This document shows, one piece after another, positions 45,603-55,094 of a DNA stretch of 64,000 nt. Under the pieces are notes generated by a model that saw nothing but the letters and a program-made list of their open reading frames with translations, ran no database searches and was not told where the DNA came from. Both the position numbers and the translations under genes were made by a program. The DNA is from Acinetobacter geminorum (GTDB lineage: Bacteria; Pseudomonadota; Gammaproteobacteria; Pseudomonadales; Moraxellaceae), in contig NZ_JABELE010000016.1 of the NCBI RefSeq assembly GCF_013009345.1, forward strand, positions 26,432 through 90,431. The letters run 5' to 3'. Numbering within the stretch: position 1 is the stretch's first letter; each line of letters starts with the position of its first letter.

Positions 45603-47195
45603 TTAATCTTTTGATTCATCTTGTTCGATAGAAACAATATGAACTTTCTCAATTTTATGACCTTCCATGGTAATCACTTCAAAGCGATAACCATCCGCCT
45701 CAACAGCTTCACCATTTTCTGGTAAACGGCCTAAATGGAATAACAAGTAGCCGGACAAAGTTGAATACTGTTCACTTTCGTCAACGAGATCACGACCTAA
45801 TAAAAGAGATACGTGACGAATGTCAGTTGAACCTTCAAGCATTAATGAACCATCTGCCAAGCTTTCAGCAGCAGCGTCTAATTCATCTTCATCAGGGAAT
45901 TCACCAGCAATTGCTTCTAAAATATCAATTGGTGTTGCGATACCTTCGATGGAACCATATTCATTTAATACGATCGCCATTTGTAAAGGTGCTTGACGCA
46001 ATTGCTCCATCACCATAAGCACTTGAGCATTTTCATGCACAATCACAGGTTCACGTAGATGCTTTTGGAAATCAATTACACCTGTTTCAATAAAGTTATT
46101 TAAAACTTTATGTGTTAATGCGATACCCTCAATATTATCAAGCTCACCACGAGCAATGATTAAACGTGAATGTGTCATCGACATTAAACGTTCTTTTAAA
46201 ACTTCAGGCTCATCGTCTAAGTCAATCCACTCAAGTTCAGGGCGTGGAGTCATAACAGACTTTACAGGACGCTCTGATAAACCAAGTACACCTTGTACCA
46301 GCACACTGTGATAAGCGCCATTTTCTTCGTCAAAAACCTCATCAGCAAAAGCTTGTGTCGCTAGTACATCTTCTTTATCAGCAGATTGAGTATCTGAACT
46401 AGAACCACTGCTTTTACTTCCTAACATACGTAAAACCGCAGAGGCAGTACGATAACGCAAGTCTGTGGTTGTAACTAGCTTTTCCTGATTGCGGCGCATG
46501 CTCTGATTGATTATTTCTACCAAAATAGAGAAACCAATTGCAGCATATAAGTAGCCCTTCGGAATATGGAAACCAAAACCTTCCACGACCAAAGAGAAAC
46601 CAATCATCATTAAAAAGCCAAGACATAGAATGACAACTGTTGGATGCTTATTGACAAAGTCCATAAGTGGTCTTGATGCCCACAGCATGATACCCACAGC
46701 AACAATCATTGCCAGCATCATCACACTTTTGTCTTTGACCATACCCACTGCGGTAATCACACTGTCTAATGAAAATACAGCATCAAGCACAACAATCTGG
46801 ACAATGACCATCCAGAATGCAGCATGAACTGGATTATCTTCTTTTTGCAGTTGTTTGCCTTCCATACGCTCATGCAATTCCATGGTGCCTTTAAAAAGCA
46901 AGAACACACCACCGAACAACAAGATCAAATCACGACCAGAAAATGGATGATCAAAAATATGGAAGAGTGGCTCAGTCAGTGTCACAACCCAAGCAATAGC
47001 AGCTAAAAGGACTAAACGCATTCCCAAAGCGAGTACCAAACCAATTACTCGCGCCTTAGCTCGCTGCTCTGGCGGCAACTTTTCAGCCAAAATAGCAATA
47101 AAAACGAGGTTATCGATCCCCAGTACAATTTCAAGAATGATTAAAGTAGCTAAGCCCACCCACGCAGAGGGATCAGACATCCATTCAAATATCAT
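45603..47195 (-). CDS. TerC-family membrane protein with CBS pair and CorC/HlyC domain
   Basis: A 530-residue fusion: an N-terminal TerC-type seven-segment membrane domain (about 1-245, with LGIDNLVFIAILAEKLP and VFSLDSVITAVGM carrying the conserved acidic residues), two CBS domains (about 305-430) and a C-terminal CorC/HlyC transporter-associated domain. TerC proteins are linked to metal homeostasis, notably Mn(II) export or metalation of secreted proteins. The leader is about 150 nt and has a GGA-rich ribosome site. Confidence 0.86.
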   Translation of the reverse strand: MIFEWMSDPSAWVGLATLIILEIVLGIDNLVFIAILAEKLPPEQRAKARVIGLVLALGMRLVLLAAIAWVVTLTEPLFHIFDHPFSGRDLILLFGGVFLLFKGTMELHERMEGKQLQKEDNPVHAAFWMVIVQIVVLDAVFSLDSVITAVGMVKDKSVMMLAMIVAVGIMLWASRPLMDFVNKHPTVVILCLGFLMMIGFSLVVEGFGFHIPKGYLYAAIGFSILVEIINQSMRRNQEKLVTTTDLRYRTASAVLRMLGSKSSGSSSDTQSADKEDVLATQAFADEVFDEENGAYHSVLVQGVLGLSERPVKSVMTPRPELEWIDLDDEPEVLKERLMSMTHSRLIIARGELDNIEGIALTHKVLNNFIETGVIDFQKHLREPVIVHENAQVLMVMEQLRQAPLQMAIVLNEYGSIEGIATPIDILEAIAGEFPDEDELDAAAESLADGSLMLEGSTDIRHVSLLLGRDLVDESEQYSTLSGYLLFHLGRLPENGEAVEADGYRFEVITMEGHKIEKVHIVSIEQDESKD

Positions 47196-47521
47196 TGATC
47201 CTGCTCCTGTGCTAATAGGGCTTTATCTTTATTGGGCAGCACAATAGGCGCGCCTACACAAAGGGGGGGAAATGTTTTTTTAAGACAAGAAATTAAAACG
47301 GAGCGACTACAACCACTACCCATATTTGTTCATATGTTGTTAAACGAATTTTTAGTATAGGCAAGATTTAACATAAATTCATCATTTTTATTTGTTCATG
47401 ACTAGCATTCACCAAACCCATACAAAACATGACTCTTTCTTATAAATCTGCTTATAAAGTTGTCATATCTTTTGCTTAGTGTAGACAAGAAATATGAACG
47501 TGATAAGGTGAAAATAAAGCA
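47196..47521. other. Gap between the TerC-CBS and LOG genes
   Basis: It holds the leader and promoter of the divergent TerC-CBS gene (minus strand; -10 candidate TATACT near 47353-47358) and the LOG promoter. Notable features are a 12-bp perfect palindrome TAGGCGCGCCTA at 47245-47256, a run of seven G at 47263-47269, and the minus-strand ribosome site ACAGGAGCAGGAT. No gene or known riboswitch is seen. Confidence 0.6.
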
Positions 47522-48145
47522 ATGAATAGCGTATTAACAATGGCAGTAAATGATTCACCAATAACAGCTGTAAAAACAAAACAACCTCTTATTGCATTAT
47601 ATTGTGGTTCACGTGCAGGAAATAATCCAATTTACCGAGAAAAAGCAATTGAGCTTGCTCATGGAATTGCTGACCAAGGTTTTGGTTTAGTCTACGGCGG
47701 TGCCAGTATCGGCTTAATGGGACAAGTCGCAGATAGCGTTCTCGCAAACGGCGGAGAAGCTGTCGGTGTGATCCCTGAATTTATGCTTGATTATGAAGTC
47801 GCACATGCGGGTCTAACTGAATTACATGTGGTCGAAACTATGCACGAACGTAAGGCCATGATGGCAGAACGCGCAAGTGCATTTATTGCTTTACCGGGGG
47901 GGTTAGGAACATTTGAAGAAATATTGGAAATAGCCACTTGGGGCCAACTCAACCAACACCAAAAACCCATGATTTTATATAACGTAAATAGCTTTTATAA
48001 TGCATTAATTGCCCAATTAGACCATGCAGTTCAAGAAGGTTTCCTTCCCCTTCAACACCGAGCTAAATTAATTGTATGTCAAGATGTCAATCAAATTTAC
48101 AACGTAATTAAAAACTTAAAAATGCCAAAAAGATTTGTTGTGTAA
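47522..48145 (+). CDS. LOG-family protein (cytokinin riboside phosphoribohydrolase type)
   Basis: A 207-residue lysine-decarboxylase-like Rossmann protein. The defining motif is PGGLGTFEE (about residues 123-131), with the conserved Arg in HERKAMM. LOG enzymes remove ribose-5-phosphate from N6-modified adenosine monophosphates or AMP. The role in Acinetobacter is unknown; purine salvage is plausible. Starts at 47522 or the ATG at 47540. Confidence 0.87.
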   Translation: MNSVLTMAVNDSPITAVKTKQPLIALYCGSRAGNNPIYREKAIELAHGIADQGFGLVYGGASIGLMGQVADSVLANGGEAVGVIPEFMLDYEVAHAGLTELHVVETMHERKAMMAERASAFIALPGGLGTFEEILEIATWGQLNQHQKPMILYNVNSFYNALIAQLDHAVQEGFLPLQHRAKLIVCQDVNQIYNVIKNLKMPKRFVV

Positions 48146-48158
48146 TTTACTAAAGAAT

Positions 48159-48183
48159 AAAAAGAGCCTCATAGGCTCTTTTT
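48159..48183. terminator. Bidirectional terminator
   Basis: An 11-bp stem (48159-48169 and 48173-48183) with a CAT loop and T-tracts both ways, between the LOG gene and the convergent beta-propeller lipoprotein gene. Confidence 0.9.
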
Positions 48184-48206
48184 ATTTGTAGGTTGTTTTG
48201 ATCTAT

Positions 48207-50024
48207 TTATTTTAAATTAATTTGATAAATTGCCGTGCTGCCACTGACTTCATTACCTACTACTAATAACGGCTGACCATTTGGCGAATTTTTTGCAGAA
48301 ATAAAAATTAAACCCTCTGGACCTAAGTCACCTTGTTTTGCCATATCAGTTTCTTTGAAATTTCGAGTCGTAAAATATTCAACAAACTGCGGCTTCTGCG
48401 GATTAGTAATATCGTAGACCATGATACCACTTACTCGCTCTAATCCAATAAAGGCATATGTTTTCTTGCCAATAGTTCCAACAGTAACACCTTCAGGTTC
48501 TGGCCCCTTACCTGTACTACGGCTATCAAAGGTCACCTCTTCATGATCACTGTTAAAATAATCAGGGAACAACTCAGCAATTTTACGTTCAAATTCACTA
48601 CCAGAGTCCCAAACTAACTGCCCTTTAGTATCCCAGATACTAAATGAGCGTCCACCATACGCATAAAGCTTATCATAGGTTAAATAACCATCAGCATCTA
48701 ATTTAGGTGAACCGTCATTATTGGTTTGGTAGCCTTTGGTCCAAGTGACCTTTAAACGGCCTAACTGATTATCTTCACGACATCCAGCGGCATCGGTTAG
48801 AGTTGCACCACAATAGCCAAAAATGGTTGGATTCAAACGTGCACCTTTTACGCCTGCTGCAATTTTTTGTAGATGTGCAGGATAATCTCCGTCTGTATTA
48901 AATCCTTTTTTCTTGAATAAATCTTTTACACGAATTTCTTCAGCAAAATCTTTGGTAATATCCCCGACAAAATAGGCATCTTCATCTGACAGCCATTCAC
49001 GGGCATCACCCTCATTGGCAGTTACCAGATAAGTCTGGCCATTAGCCGTATAATGCGCAATTGAATCTGGTTGATACATGCCTACCAGACCTGACCATGG
49101 CTGAATATTGATTTTACCAGTTGGGTTACCCTTACTATCTTGTGGGCCATCGCGATCACTCACATCTAATGCATTTGCCGCAATGCTATAATCCTTATAA
49201 CCCAGTGGATAAAGCTCAATCACTTTTTGTTGAGTTAAATCGATTTGTGCCAATGCATTATTTTCTTGTAATGTGACCCAAGCAGTTTTGTTATCATCCG
49301 AAACCGTAATATATTCAGGTTCTAAGTCTTGTGCGACAGTCGCATTTGGACCAAAAATACGGATACCCTTTTCTAACAATGCTGCCTTTTGATTATTCCA
49401 TGTTTTAAAATCGGCAATAACTGCTTTTGGCTGCTGAATATTACTCACATCAATAATACTCACTGAACCTTCAGGATCGATAGAATAATCATCATTAGGC
49501 TCAGCTTCATTTGCGACCAAAACTTTCTGACCATCTGGCGTAAAAGTTAACATATCCGGCAGAGCACCAACTTCAACTTTACTCATAAAGCTAAGATCAC
49601 TGGCTCTAAAAAATACAACAATCCCTGGATCAGTTTTGACTTTTGCTTGTACAGCTAAAGCCACAATCCCATTATGTACTGAAACACTATTTACCTCTGA
49701 ATCGGCTAAATATAGGCGAGCAGATAATTCTTTAATATGGACTGGTTTCTCAGGTTTAGAAGCATCTAAAACATCAACCAATCCTTTTTGTGCATTTACT
49801 ACAAATAGGCGTTTACTTTGTGGATCATAAGCAGGTATTTCCGCTGCACTTTGAGCAAAAACACCTGTTTCATATCGCCCCAATAAACTTAACTGAATAT
49901 TATTTGGAGTTATTTCTGTTTCTGATTGGCTTACGGTATCGTCACTATCATTACAAGCGCTTATCCCCACTGATAAAATTGCAACGAGTAGTGCAGTAAA
50001 CTTAAATTTCATTTTAATATCCAT
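48207..50024 (-). CDS. Choice-of-anchor I beta-propeller lipoprotein
   Basis: A 605-residue protein with a lipoprotein signal ending VGISAC (lipidated Cys24), then an Asp/Ser-rich linker and a large WD/YVTN-like beta-propeller of the choice-of-anchor I type, related to alkaline-phosphatase-associated proteins. Repeated LVIVD-like strands (RLFVVNAQKGLVDVLDAS; VLVANEAEPNDDYS) and several acidic Ca-like motifs (DVSDRDGPQD, DADGYLTYDK) are seen. Probably anchored in the outer membrane. Starts at 50024 or 50012, with weak ribosome sites for both. Function unknown. Confidence 0.78.
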   Translation of the reverse strand: MDIKMKFKFTALLVAILSVGISACNDSDDTVSQSETEITPNNIQLSLLGRYETGVFAQSAAEIPAYDPQSKRLFVVNAQKGLVDVLDASKPEKPVHIKELSARLYLADSEVNSVSVHNGIVALAVQAKVKTDPGIVVFFRASDLSFMSKVEVGALPDMLTFTPDGQKVLVANEAEPNDDYSIDPEGSVSIIDVSNIQQPKAVIADFKTWNNQKAALLEKGIRIFGPNATVAQDLEPEYITVSDDNKTAWVTLQENNALAQIDLTQQKVIELYPLGYKDYSIAANALDVSDRDGPQDSKGNPTGKINIQPWSGLVGMYQPDSIAHYTANGQTYLVTANEGDAREWLSDEDAYFVGDITKDFAEEIRVKDLFKKKGFNTDGDYPAHLQKIAAGVKGARLNPTIFGYCGATLTDAAGCREDNQLGRLKVTWTKGYQTNNDGSPKLDADGYLTYDKLYAYGGRSFSIWDTKGQLVWDSGSEFERKIAELFPDYFNSDHEEVTFDSRSTGKGPEPEGVTVGTIGKKTYAFIGLERVSGIMVYDITNPQKPQFVEYFTTRNFKETDMAKQGDLGPEGLIFISAKNSPNGQPLLVVGNEVSGSTAIYQINLK

Positions 50025-50175
50025 AGTTTATTTTAAATTGATTAATTTATAAGCACACCATTTAATTCTGATGACATTTCCATGTGGATTACACCCTAAT
50101 AGGCTTCTTATTAGTTTCGCTTCTTTTAAATTCAATTTGTTTTACACTAGACCAAAAGGTTAATTTTCAAATGTT

Positions 50176-51567
50176 ATGAATGCCACGCCAACACACCAAG
50201 CTTTGCAACCTGAATATCGACTACTCGTTCTTTTGGTTTCTATTGGCTTTTTTATGCAGGCCTTGGACACAACCATTGTAAATACTGCTATTCCTGCGAT
50301 GGCTCATCATCTAAATGAAGATCCTTTACGCATGCATAGTGTAGTGGTGGCCTATGTATTATCGGTTGCTGCCTGCATTCCTCTAAGTGGATGGTTAGCA
50401 GACCGCTTTGGTGTTAGAAATATTTTCTTGTCGGCAATCGTAATCTTTACTCTGGCTTCTTTAGGTTGTGGTCTTTCTCAGAGTCTCAATGAGCTCTTAT
50501 TTTTCCGAGTCATCCAAGGCATAGGCGGCGCCTTACTACTTCCTGTTGGCCGATTATCACTTTTAAAAATTATTCCTCGAACTCAGTTCTTAGCTGCAAT
50601 GAGCTTAATGAGCCTTGCAGGTTTACTCGGGCCTTTGGCTGGTCCAACTTTGGGCGGATGGTTGGTTGAAGTTGCAACTTGGCACTGGATTTTTCTCATC
50701 AATATTCCTATGGGCATACTTGGCATATTAATGACATTGAAAGTCATGCCAAATGTAAAGGAACCCTCAGTCAAAACATTTGATTTGGGTGGCTTCATCT
50801 TGTTAGTTGTAGCCATGATCGGATGGTCTTTAGGGATCGAACATCTAGCCTCACCTGAATATTCAAAATGGTTTAGCATTTCATTATTAGTCGTCGGAAT
50901 AATCGCAACGCTTTGGTATGCCTATCATTCACATACTCATCAAAATGCATTATTTCGTAGCCGACTCTTTAGAAACAAAATTTATGCGATTGGTATTTTA
51001 GGTAATTTCTTTGCTCGCTTTGGTGGGAATGCCTTACCTTTTGTTTTACCACTCATGCTACAGGTCGCTTTTGGTTTTGAACCCTTTATTGCAGGTTTAA
51101 TGATGATTCCATTGGTCTTGGGCTCATTATTTTCAAAGCCAATTGTCAGACCTATTATTCAAAAAATTGGCTACCGACGTTTTTTACTTATTAACACAAC
51201 ATTAGTTGGGCTATGTATTGCCTCTTTTGCAATCATGACCGTCGATACTCCAACCTGGTTTAGAGCCTTGCACTTTTTCTTATTTGGCACATTAAATTCA
51301 CTGCAATTTGTTGGCATGAATACATTAACCTTGAAAGACTTGCCTCAACAAGATGCGAGTAGCGGTAATAGTTTCTTGTCGATGATCATGATGCTATCAA
51401 TGAGTATTGGTGTAGCACTGGCAGGTACCCTCATTAATATTTTTACTAATTATTATGGTGCAGATCACGTGACAACAGCGTTTCATGTCACTCTCATTTG
51501 TCTCGGTTGTATCAATGTCATTACTGCATTTATTTTCTGGCAAATTCCAAAGGATACGTCTGTATAA
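50176..51567 (+). CDS. DHA2-type MFS drug transporter (MdtD-like)
   Basis: A 463-residue, 14-segment MFS exporter. Motif A is GWLADRFGVRN and motif C is GPLAGPTLGGWLVE; ALDTTIVNTAIPAMAHHL is the DHA2 start. It resembles MdtD of E. coli. It stands alone, without an adjacent membrane-fusion protein or regulator. The substrate is unknown; antibiotic export is possible but not shown. Confidence 0.82.
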   Translation: MNATPTHQALQPEYRLLVLLVSIGFFMQALDTTIVNTAIPAMAHHLNEDPLRMHSVVVAYVLSVAACIPLSGWLADRFGVRNIFLSAIVIFTLASLGCGLSQSLNELLFFRVIQGIGGALLLPVGRLSLLKIIPRTQFLAAMSLMSLAGLLGPLAGPTLGGWLVEVATWHWIFLINIPMGILGILMTLKVMPNVKEPSVKTFDLGGFILLVVAMIGWSLGIEHLASPEYSKWFSISLLVVGIIATLWYAYHSHTHQNALFRSRLFRNKIYAIGILGNFFARFGGNALPFVLPLMLQVAFGFEPFIAGLMMIPLVLGSLFSKPIVRPIIQKIGYRRFLLINTTLVGLCIASFAIMTVDTPTWFRALHFFLFGTLNSLQFVGMNTLTLKDLPQQDASSGNSFLSMIMMLSMSIGVALAGTLINIFTNYYGADHVTTAFHVTLICLGCINVITAFIFWQIPKDTSV

Positions 51568-51643
51568 GCAGTTGCATTTTTAGCATAGTTTCTCGCTCGC
51601 GAATCACGCTATGATGTCGACTTCAAATTTTAACGAGTTTTGA

Positions 51644-52402
51644 ATGAGCAAACTGGCTAAAACTTTTTTCACATCACGGCACAATACCCTAATCGGAATT
51701 GGCTTAGCTTGTGTTATGGGAGTCTTAGCTTATTTTGGTCTGTTCTATCAACAAAAAGCCGTTGCGCAGGATTATCCGGTGCAAGGGTTCGATGTTTCTC
51801 ATCATCAAGGTGATGTTAACTGGAAAAAAATATCACCGGAAAAATTCCAATTCGTCTATTTAAAAGCGACTGAAGGCGGCGATTACAAAGATTCAAAATT
51901 TCAGGAAAATTGGCTCAAGGCACGCGAACATGGGTTTCATGTAGGTGCTTATCACTTTTATCGTCTATGCCGTGATGGTAAAACGCAAGCTGATAACTTT
52001 ATTGAGACTGTACCCAACAAAGCCGATGCCCTTCCTCCTGTTATCGATCTAGAATATGACGGTAACTGTATTAATGCACACACCAAAGAACAATTACTTA
52101 AAGAAATAGGCATCATGCATGATCGCTTAAAACAGCATTATGGCAAACAACCTATCTTTTATATTTCCAAAACTTTTTACCACATTGTATTAATAGGAAG
52201 TTTCCCTAATACACCGCTTTGGGTCAGAGATTACGAAGGAAAACCTGAGCTGAAAGACAAAAGAAAATGGCTCTTTTGGCAGCATAGTAATCAGGGTAAA
52301 ATTGAAGGCATGACAAAGCCAGTAGACTTAAATGTTTATGAGGGTTCAGTCAAAGAATGGCATCAATTTTTACAGCAGCAAGGCATCGTGAAAGCACAAT
52401 AA
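51644..52402 (+). CDS. GH25 lysozyme-like muramidase
   Basis: A 252-residue protein with a short N-terminal membrane segment (about 14-33) and a glycoside hydrolase family 25 domain. Signatures are QGFDVSHHQGDVNWKKI, KATEGGDYKD, GAYHFYR and the catalytic acid region PPVIDLEYDGNC. GH25 enzymes cleave the MurNAc-GlcNAc bond. It ends 1 bp before dinB, so the two are probably cotranscribed. Its role in cell wall remodelling or defence is unknown. Confidence 0.85.
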   Translation: MSKLAKTFFTSRHNTLIGIGLACVMGVLAYFGLFYQQKAVAQDYPVQGFDVSHHQGDVNWKKISPEKFQFVYLKATEGGDYKDSKFQENWLKAREHGFHVGAYHFYRLCRDGKTQADNFIETVPNKADALPPVIDLEYDGNCINAHTKEQLLKEIGIMHDRLKQHYGKQPIFYISKTFYHIVLIGSFPNTPLWVRDYEGKPELKDKRKWLFWQHSNQGKIEGMTKPVDLNVYEGSVKEWHQFLQQQGIVKAQ

Positions 52403-52403
52403 T

Positions 52404-53459
52404 ATGCGCAAAATCATTCATATCGATATGGATGCCTTTTATGCATCGGTCGAATTGCGAGAGCGTCCTGATCTAAAGCATCTCCCCGTCGTTATTTCTT
52501 CGCATCATCCGCGAGCTGTGATTGCTGCTGCCTCCTACCCTGCCCGTGAATTTGGTTTACGTTCTGCCATGTCGATGAGTCAGGCAAGAAAACTATGCCC
52601 TCAAGTTGTCATTATTGAACCAAATTTTGAAAAATACCGTACGGTCTCCGCTCAAATTCACTCGATCTTTCAGCAATATACGCTACTTATTGAGCCTTTA
52701 TCTTTAGATGAAGCTTATTTAGATGTCACTGAAAACCTAAAACAGATTGCGAGTGCAACCGAAGTTGCCATGCATATTCGGGAAGATATTTTTAGATTAA
52801 CCGGATTGACCGCGTCGGCAGGTGTGGCACCAAATAAGTTTTTGGCAAAAATTGCTTCGGATTGGAACAAACCTAATGGCTTATGTGTAATCAAACCTTC
52901 GCAAGTTGCTACTTTTATTCAAGACCTTCCACTTAAAAAGATTCCTGGTGTGGGTAAAGTCACTCAGGAGAAATTACAACAGCTTCAGTTACATACCTTA
53001 GGTGATTTACAGAAAGTTGAAGAAGCTGTTTTAGTTCACCACTTTGGTAAATATGGACAACAACTCTATCTATATGCTCAGGGCATTGACCATAGACCTG
53101 TTCAAGCTGAAAGAGCTCGACAACAAATTTCGAAAGAGACAACTTTTGACAGTGATTTTACTTTGGCTCAATGCCAGCCCTATTGGCAGGGATTAGCCGA
53201 AAAAGTATGGCAAACACTAGAGAGAAAACAGCTCAATGCACGTGGTGTAAATATCAAACTTAAGCTCAAGAATTTTCAGACTTTACAACATAGTAAAAGC
53301 TTTAAAAGGCCTATCCAGTCACTACAAGACTTAATTCAAGTTTTATTTTTATTATTAAATGAAATGCAGATTCCCGAACATTTCCAGTTTCGCCTGATTG
53401 GTATAGGCGTTTATCAATTACAGACGCAAGCAGACGACTTCCAGCTTAACCTTTGGTAA
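52404..53459 (+). CDS. dinB: DNA polymerase IV
   Basis: A Y-family translesion polymerase. The motifs HIDMDAFYASVE and SLDEAYLDVT contain the catalytic acidic residues, followed by the HhH thumb (LPLKKIPGVGKVTQEKL) and the little-finger domain. The 351-residue length is normal. It starts 1 bp after the lysozyme stop. Acinetobacter lacks a classical LexA, and I see no LexA-type box upstream. Confidence 0.95.
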   Translation: MRKIIHIDMDAFYASVELRERPDLKHLPVVISSHHPRAVIAAASYPAREFGLRSAMSMSQARKLCPQVVIIEPNFEKYRTVSAQIHSIFQQYTLLIEPLSLDEAYLDVTENLKQIASATEVAMHIREDIFRLTGLTASAGVAPNKFLAKIASDWNKPNGLCVIKPSQVATFIQDLPLKKIPGVGKVTQEKLQQLQLHTLGDLQKVEEAVLVHHFGKYGQQLYLYAQGIDHRPVQAERARQQISKETTFDSDFTLAQCQPYWQGLAEKVWQTLERKQLNARGVNIKLKLKNFQTLQHSKSFKRPIQSLQDLIQVLFLLLNEMQIPEHFQFRLIGIGVYQLQTQADDFQLNLW

Positions 53460-53772
53460 TTGACTACTTTTCACCCAAAAGAGCAAACTTTAAACAAAAT
53501 AGACTCCCTTTTACTGAAACTTTAGAGTAACCTAATCAACGCATATTCATTACCCATGTATTTGCAACATGCCAAAGCAACCTTTACTTTCGGCATATCG
53601 TCCTGTGATTGGCGTGACGACCAAATCCGAATATTGCAGGGCTCTTCTGATACATGGCTTAGATATCCTTTCATCACAATAATCTACTGAAATTCTTTTC
53701 GACTTGCTTGCACCGACCTAGCAACTCTTCATAAAATCAAAACTATTAAATAAAACCACATTAGAGCATTTT
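53460..53772. other. Gap between dinB and ridA
   Basis: No rRNA, tRNA or strong terminator is visible. One open frame of 37 codons (53569-53682, starting MPKQPLLSAYRPVIGVTT) slightly resembles the N-terminus of class I glutamine-amidotransferase-like hydrolases. It lacks a ribosome site and the rest of a domain, so it may be a decayed gene remnant. Confidence 0.4.
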
Positions 53773-54126
53773 ATGACGGTAAAGCGTTTACACGTTACTT
53801 CACGCTACTGCGAAGTTGCGACTTCAGGTAATTTGGTACACTTAGCTGGGCAACTCGCAGATGATACAAGCGTAGATGTTACAGGACAGACTCAACAAAC
53901 TTTAGATAATATTGACCGCCTATTGGCAGAAGCTGGAACAGATAAAACCCATATCCTTTCTGTCATGATTTTTTTAAAAGATATTGAAAAAGATTATGCA
54001 GCAATGAATGCGGTTTGGGATGCATGGATTAGCGAAGGGAACCCACCAGCACGTACATGTGTAGAATCCAAACTCTATGCGCCAGACGTGCTTGTAGAAA
54101 TGACGGTTGTTGCGGTCCTTCCATAA
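53773..54126 (+). CDS. RidA-family protein
   Basis: A 117-residue enamine/imine deaminase-like protein that clears reactive 2-aminoacrylate-type intermediates. The substrate-binding Arg is in PPARTCVESKLYAPDVLVEM, with the usual GQLADDTSVDVTGQTQQTLDNI start. The RidA/YoaB subgroup is uncertain. It has its own terminator. Confidence 0.85.
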   Translation: MTVKRLHVTSRYCEVATSGNLVHLAGQLADDTSVDVTGQTQQTLDNIDRLLAEAGTDKTHILSVMIFLKDIEKDYAAMNAVWDAWISEGNPPARTCVESKLYAPDVLVEMTVVAVLP

Positions 54127-54147
54127 TTTTCATTGATTTTAATCAAT

Positions 54148-54190
54148 AAAAAACTGAGCAATATTGATTAGGATAGTGCTCAGTTTTTTT
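54148..54190 (+). terminator. Terminator of ridA
   Basis: Outer stem AAAAACTGAGCA (54149-54160) pairs with TGCTCAGTTTTT (54177-54188), enclosing a 16-nt loop, then a T-run. Confidence 0.8.
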
Positions 54191-54280
54191 ATGTTTTTAG
54201 AAGTTTTAATTTCAGCATTTTATTCAAATCTTCTTTAATGAGTCCTAAAATTAAATTGCTATGACATCTAGGCATAGCGT

Positions 54281-54781
54281 CTAAGACTTCACAAAAGCGT
54301 TTGACATTCTTTCTAGCTGCGGTGTCGCATGTAAAGTTGCCAGCTCTGATTCTGGACTCAATAAATCTCTTCTTAAGTCATGATAATCAGGCACAGCGCT
54401 ATAATGCAACACACGATAGCCAGCCAGTTGTAATAAACGACGTTCATATTGTTGATGCGCTCGGCGTAAACCGTTTTCCCCCAGAACAACGACTACAACC
54501 ACCTGATAATTTTGATCAAGTACAACAAAATCAGCTGCCATATTTTGATATTTTCGACGTGTATGCGCATATTTTGTAGTTAATAATGCATCAAAGGATA
54601 CATGTGCCAACACGGTAAATTTAGGTAAAACTGTTTGTAGTCTGGTTAATGTCATTTGCTCATGACTAGTTAACACTGCACGGCGCTTTAAAGCACTATC
54701 ATGTTGATGCCTTCGTGACAGACTTTTCACTGCCATAACAACAACCAGAAATAGTAATAAGATCGTGATTAAATAATACAT
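54281..54781 (-). CDS. DUF2726-domain protein with N-terminal membrane anchor
   Basis: A 166-residue protein with one N-terminal membrane segment (YYLITILLLFLVVVMAV) and a DUF2726 domain (about 40-140) that resembles nuclease-like folds (VLAHVSFDALLTTKYAHTRRKYQNMAADFVVLDQNYQVVVVVVLGEN). Catalytic function unproven. Monocistronic. Confidence 0.75.
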   Translation of the reverse strand: MYYLITILLLFLVVVMAVKSLSRRHQHDSALKRRAVLTSHEQMTLTRLQTVLPKFTVLAHVSFDALLTTKYAHTRRKYQNMAADFVVLDQNYQVVVVVVLGENGLRRAHQQYERRLLQLAGYRVLHYSAVPDYHDLRRDLLSPESELATLHATPQLERMSNAFVKS

Positions 54782-55061
54782 GGGCCTAATCCTTTAAGTT
54801 TTTTATAATGATTTTGCTAGATCACACTTTGTTTTAATTGATAACGACACAGCCGTTTTTTAAAAGGTTCACTTAGTAATTTCACTTGTAGTTATCAAGC
54901 TTGGCTTAAATTTAGCCACCCTCACATTATTTATAATCATAGAGTCAACAACAATCAAGTGCAGCTCGTCAGATTTTGGCTATTTCTCATTATTCGTTAC
55001 GTTTTTGTACTTTAAATCCTCAAAAATCTCACTATACGATTTAAATAGAGTCATGAAAAAC
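54782..55061. other. Gap upstream of the DUF2726 gene
   Basis: AT-rich promoter region of the DUF2726 gene, extending to the YgiQ terminator. I see no gene, known RNA or repeat in it. Confidence 0.6.
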
Positions 55062-55090
55062 AAAAAAGGCTCTGTTTAAGAGCCTTTTTT
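55062..55090 (-). terminator. Terminator of the YgiQ gene
   Basis: An 11-bp stem (55062-55072 and 55080-55090) with a 7-nt loop; T-tracts are present on both strands. Confidence 0.88.
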
Positions 55091-55094
55091 ATCA

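Noticed and set aside
47196..47400. A yybP-ykoY (Mn) riboswitch before the TerC-CBS gene
   Set aside because: The conserved purine-rich loop sequences of that riboswitch are not present in the leader.
50025..50175. Pho box upstream of the choice-of-anchor I lipoprotein
   Set aside because: One perfect TGTCAT half-site but only 11 of 18 matches overall; no second half at 11 bp.
51568..51643. LexA-type SOS box upstream of lysozyme-dinB
   Set aside because: No CTG-N10-CAG-like match; CATAG/CTATG repeats there look more like a weak stem.
53569..53682. A 37-codon frame resembling the start of a glutamine-amidotransferase-like protein
   Set aside because: No ribosome site, no conserved catalytic residues, and too short to assign; kept only as a possible remnant in the gap description.
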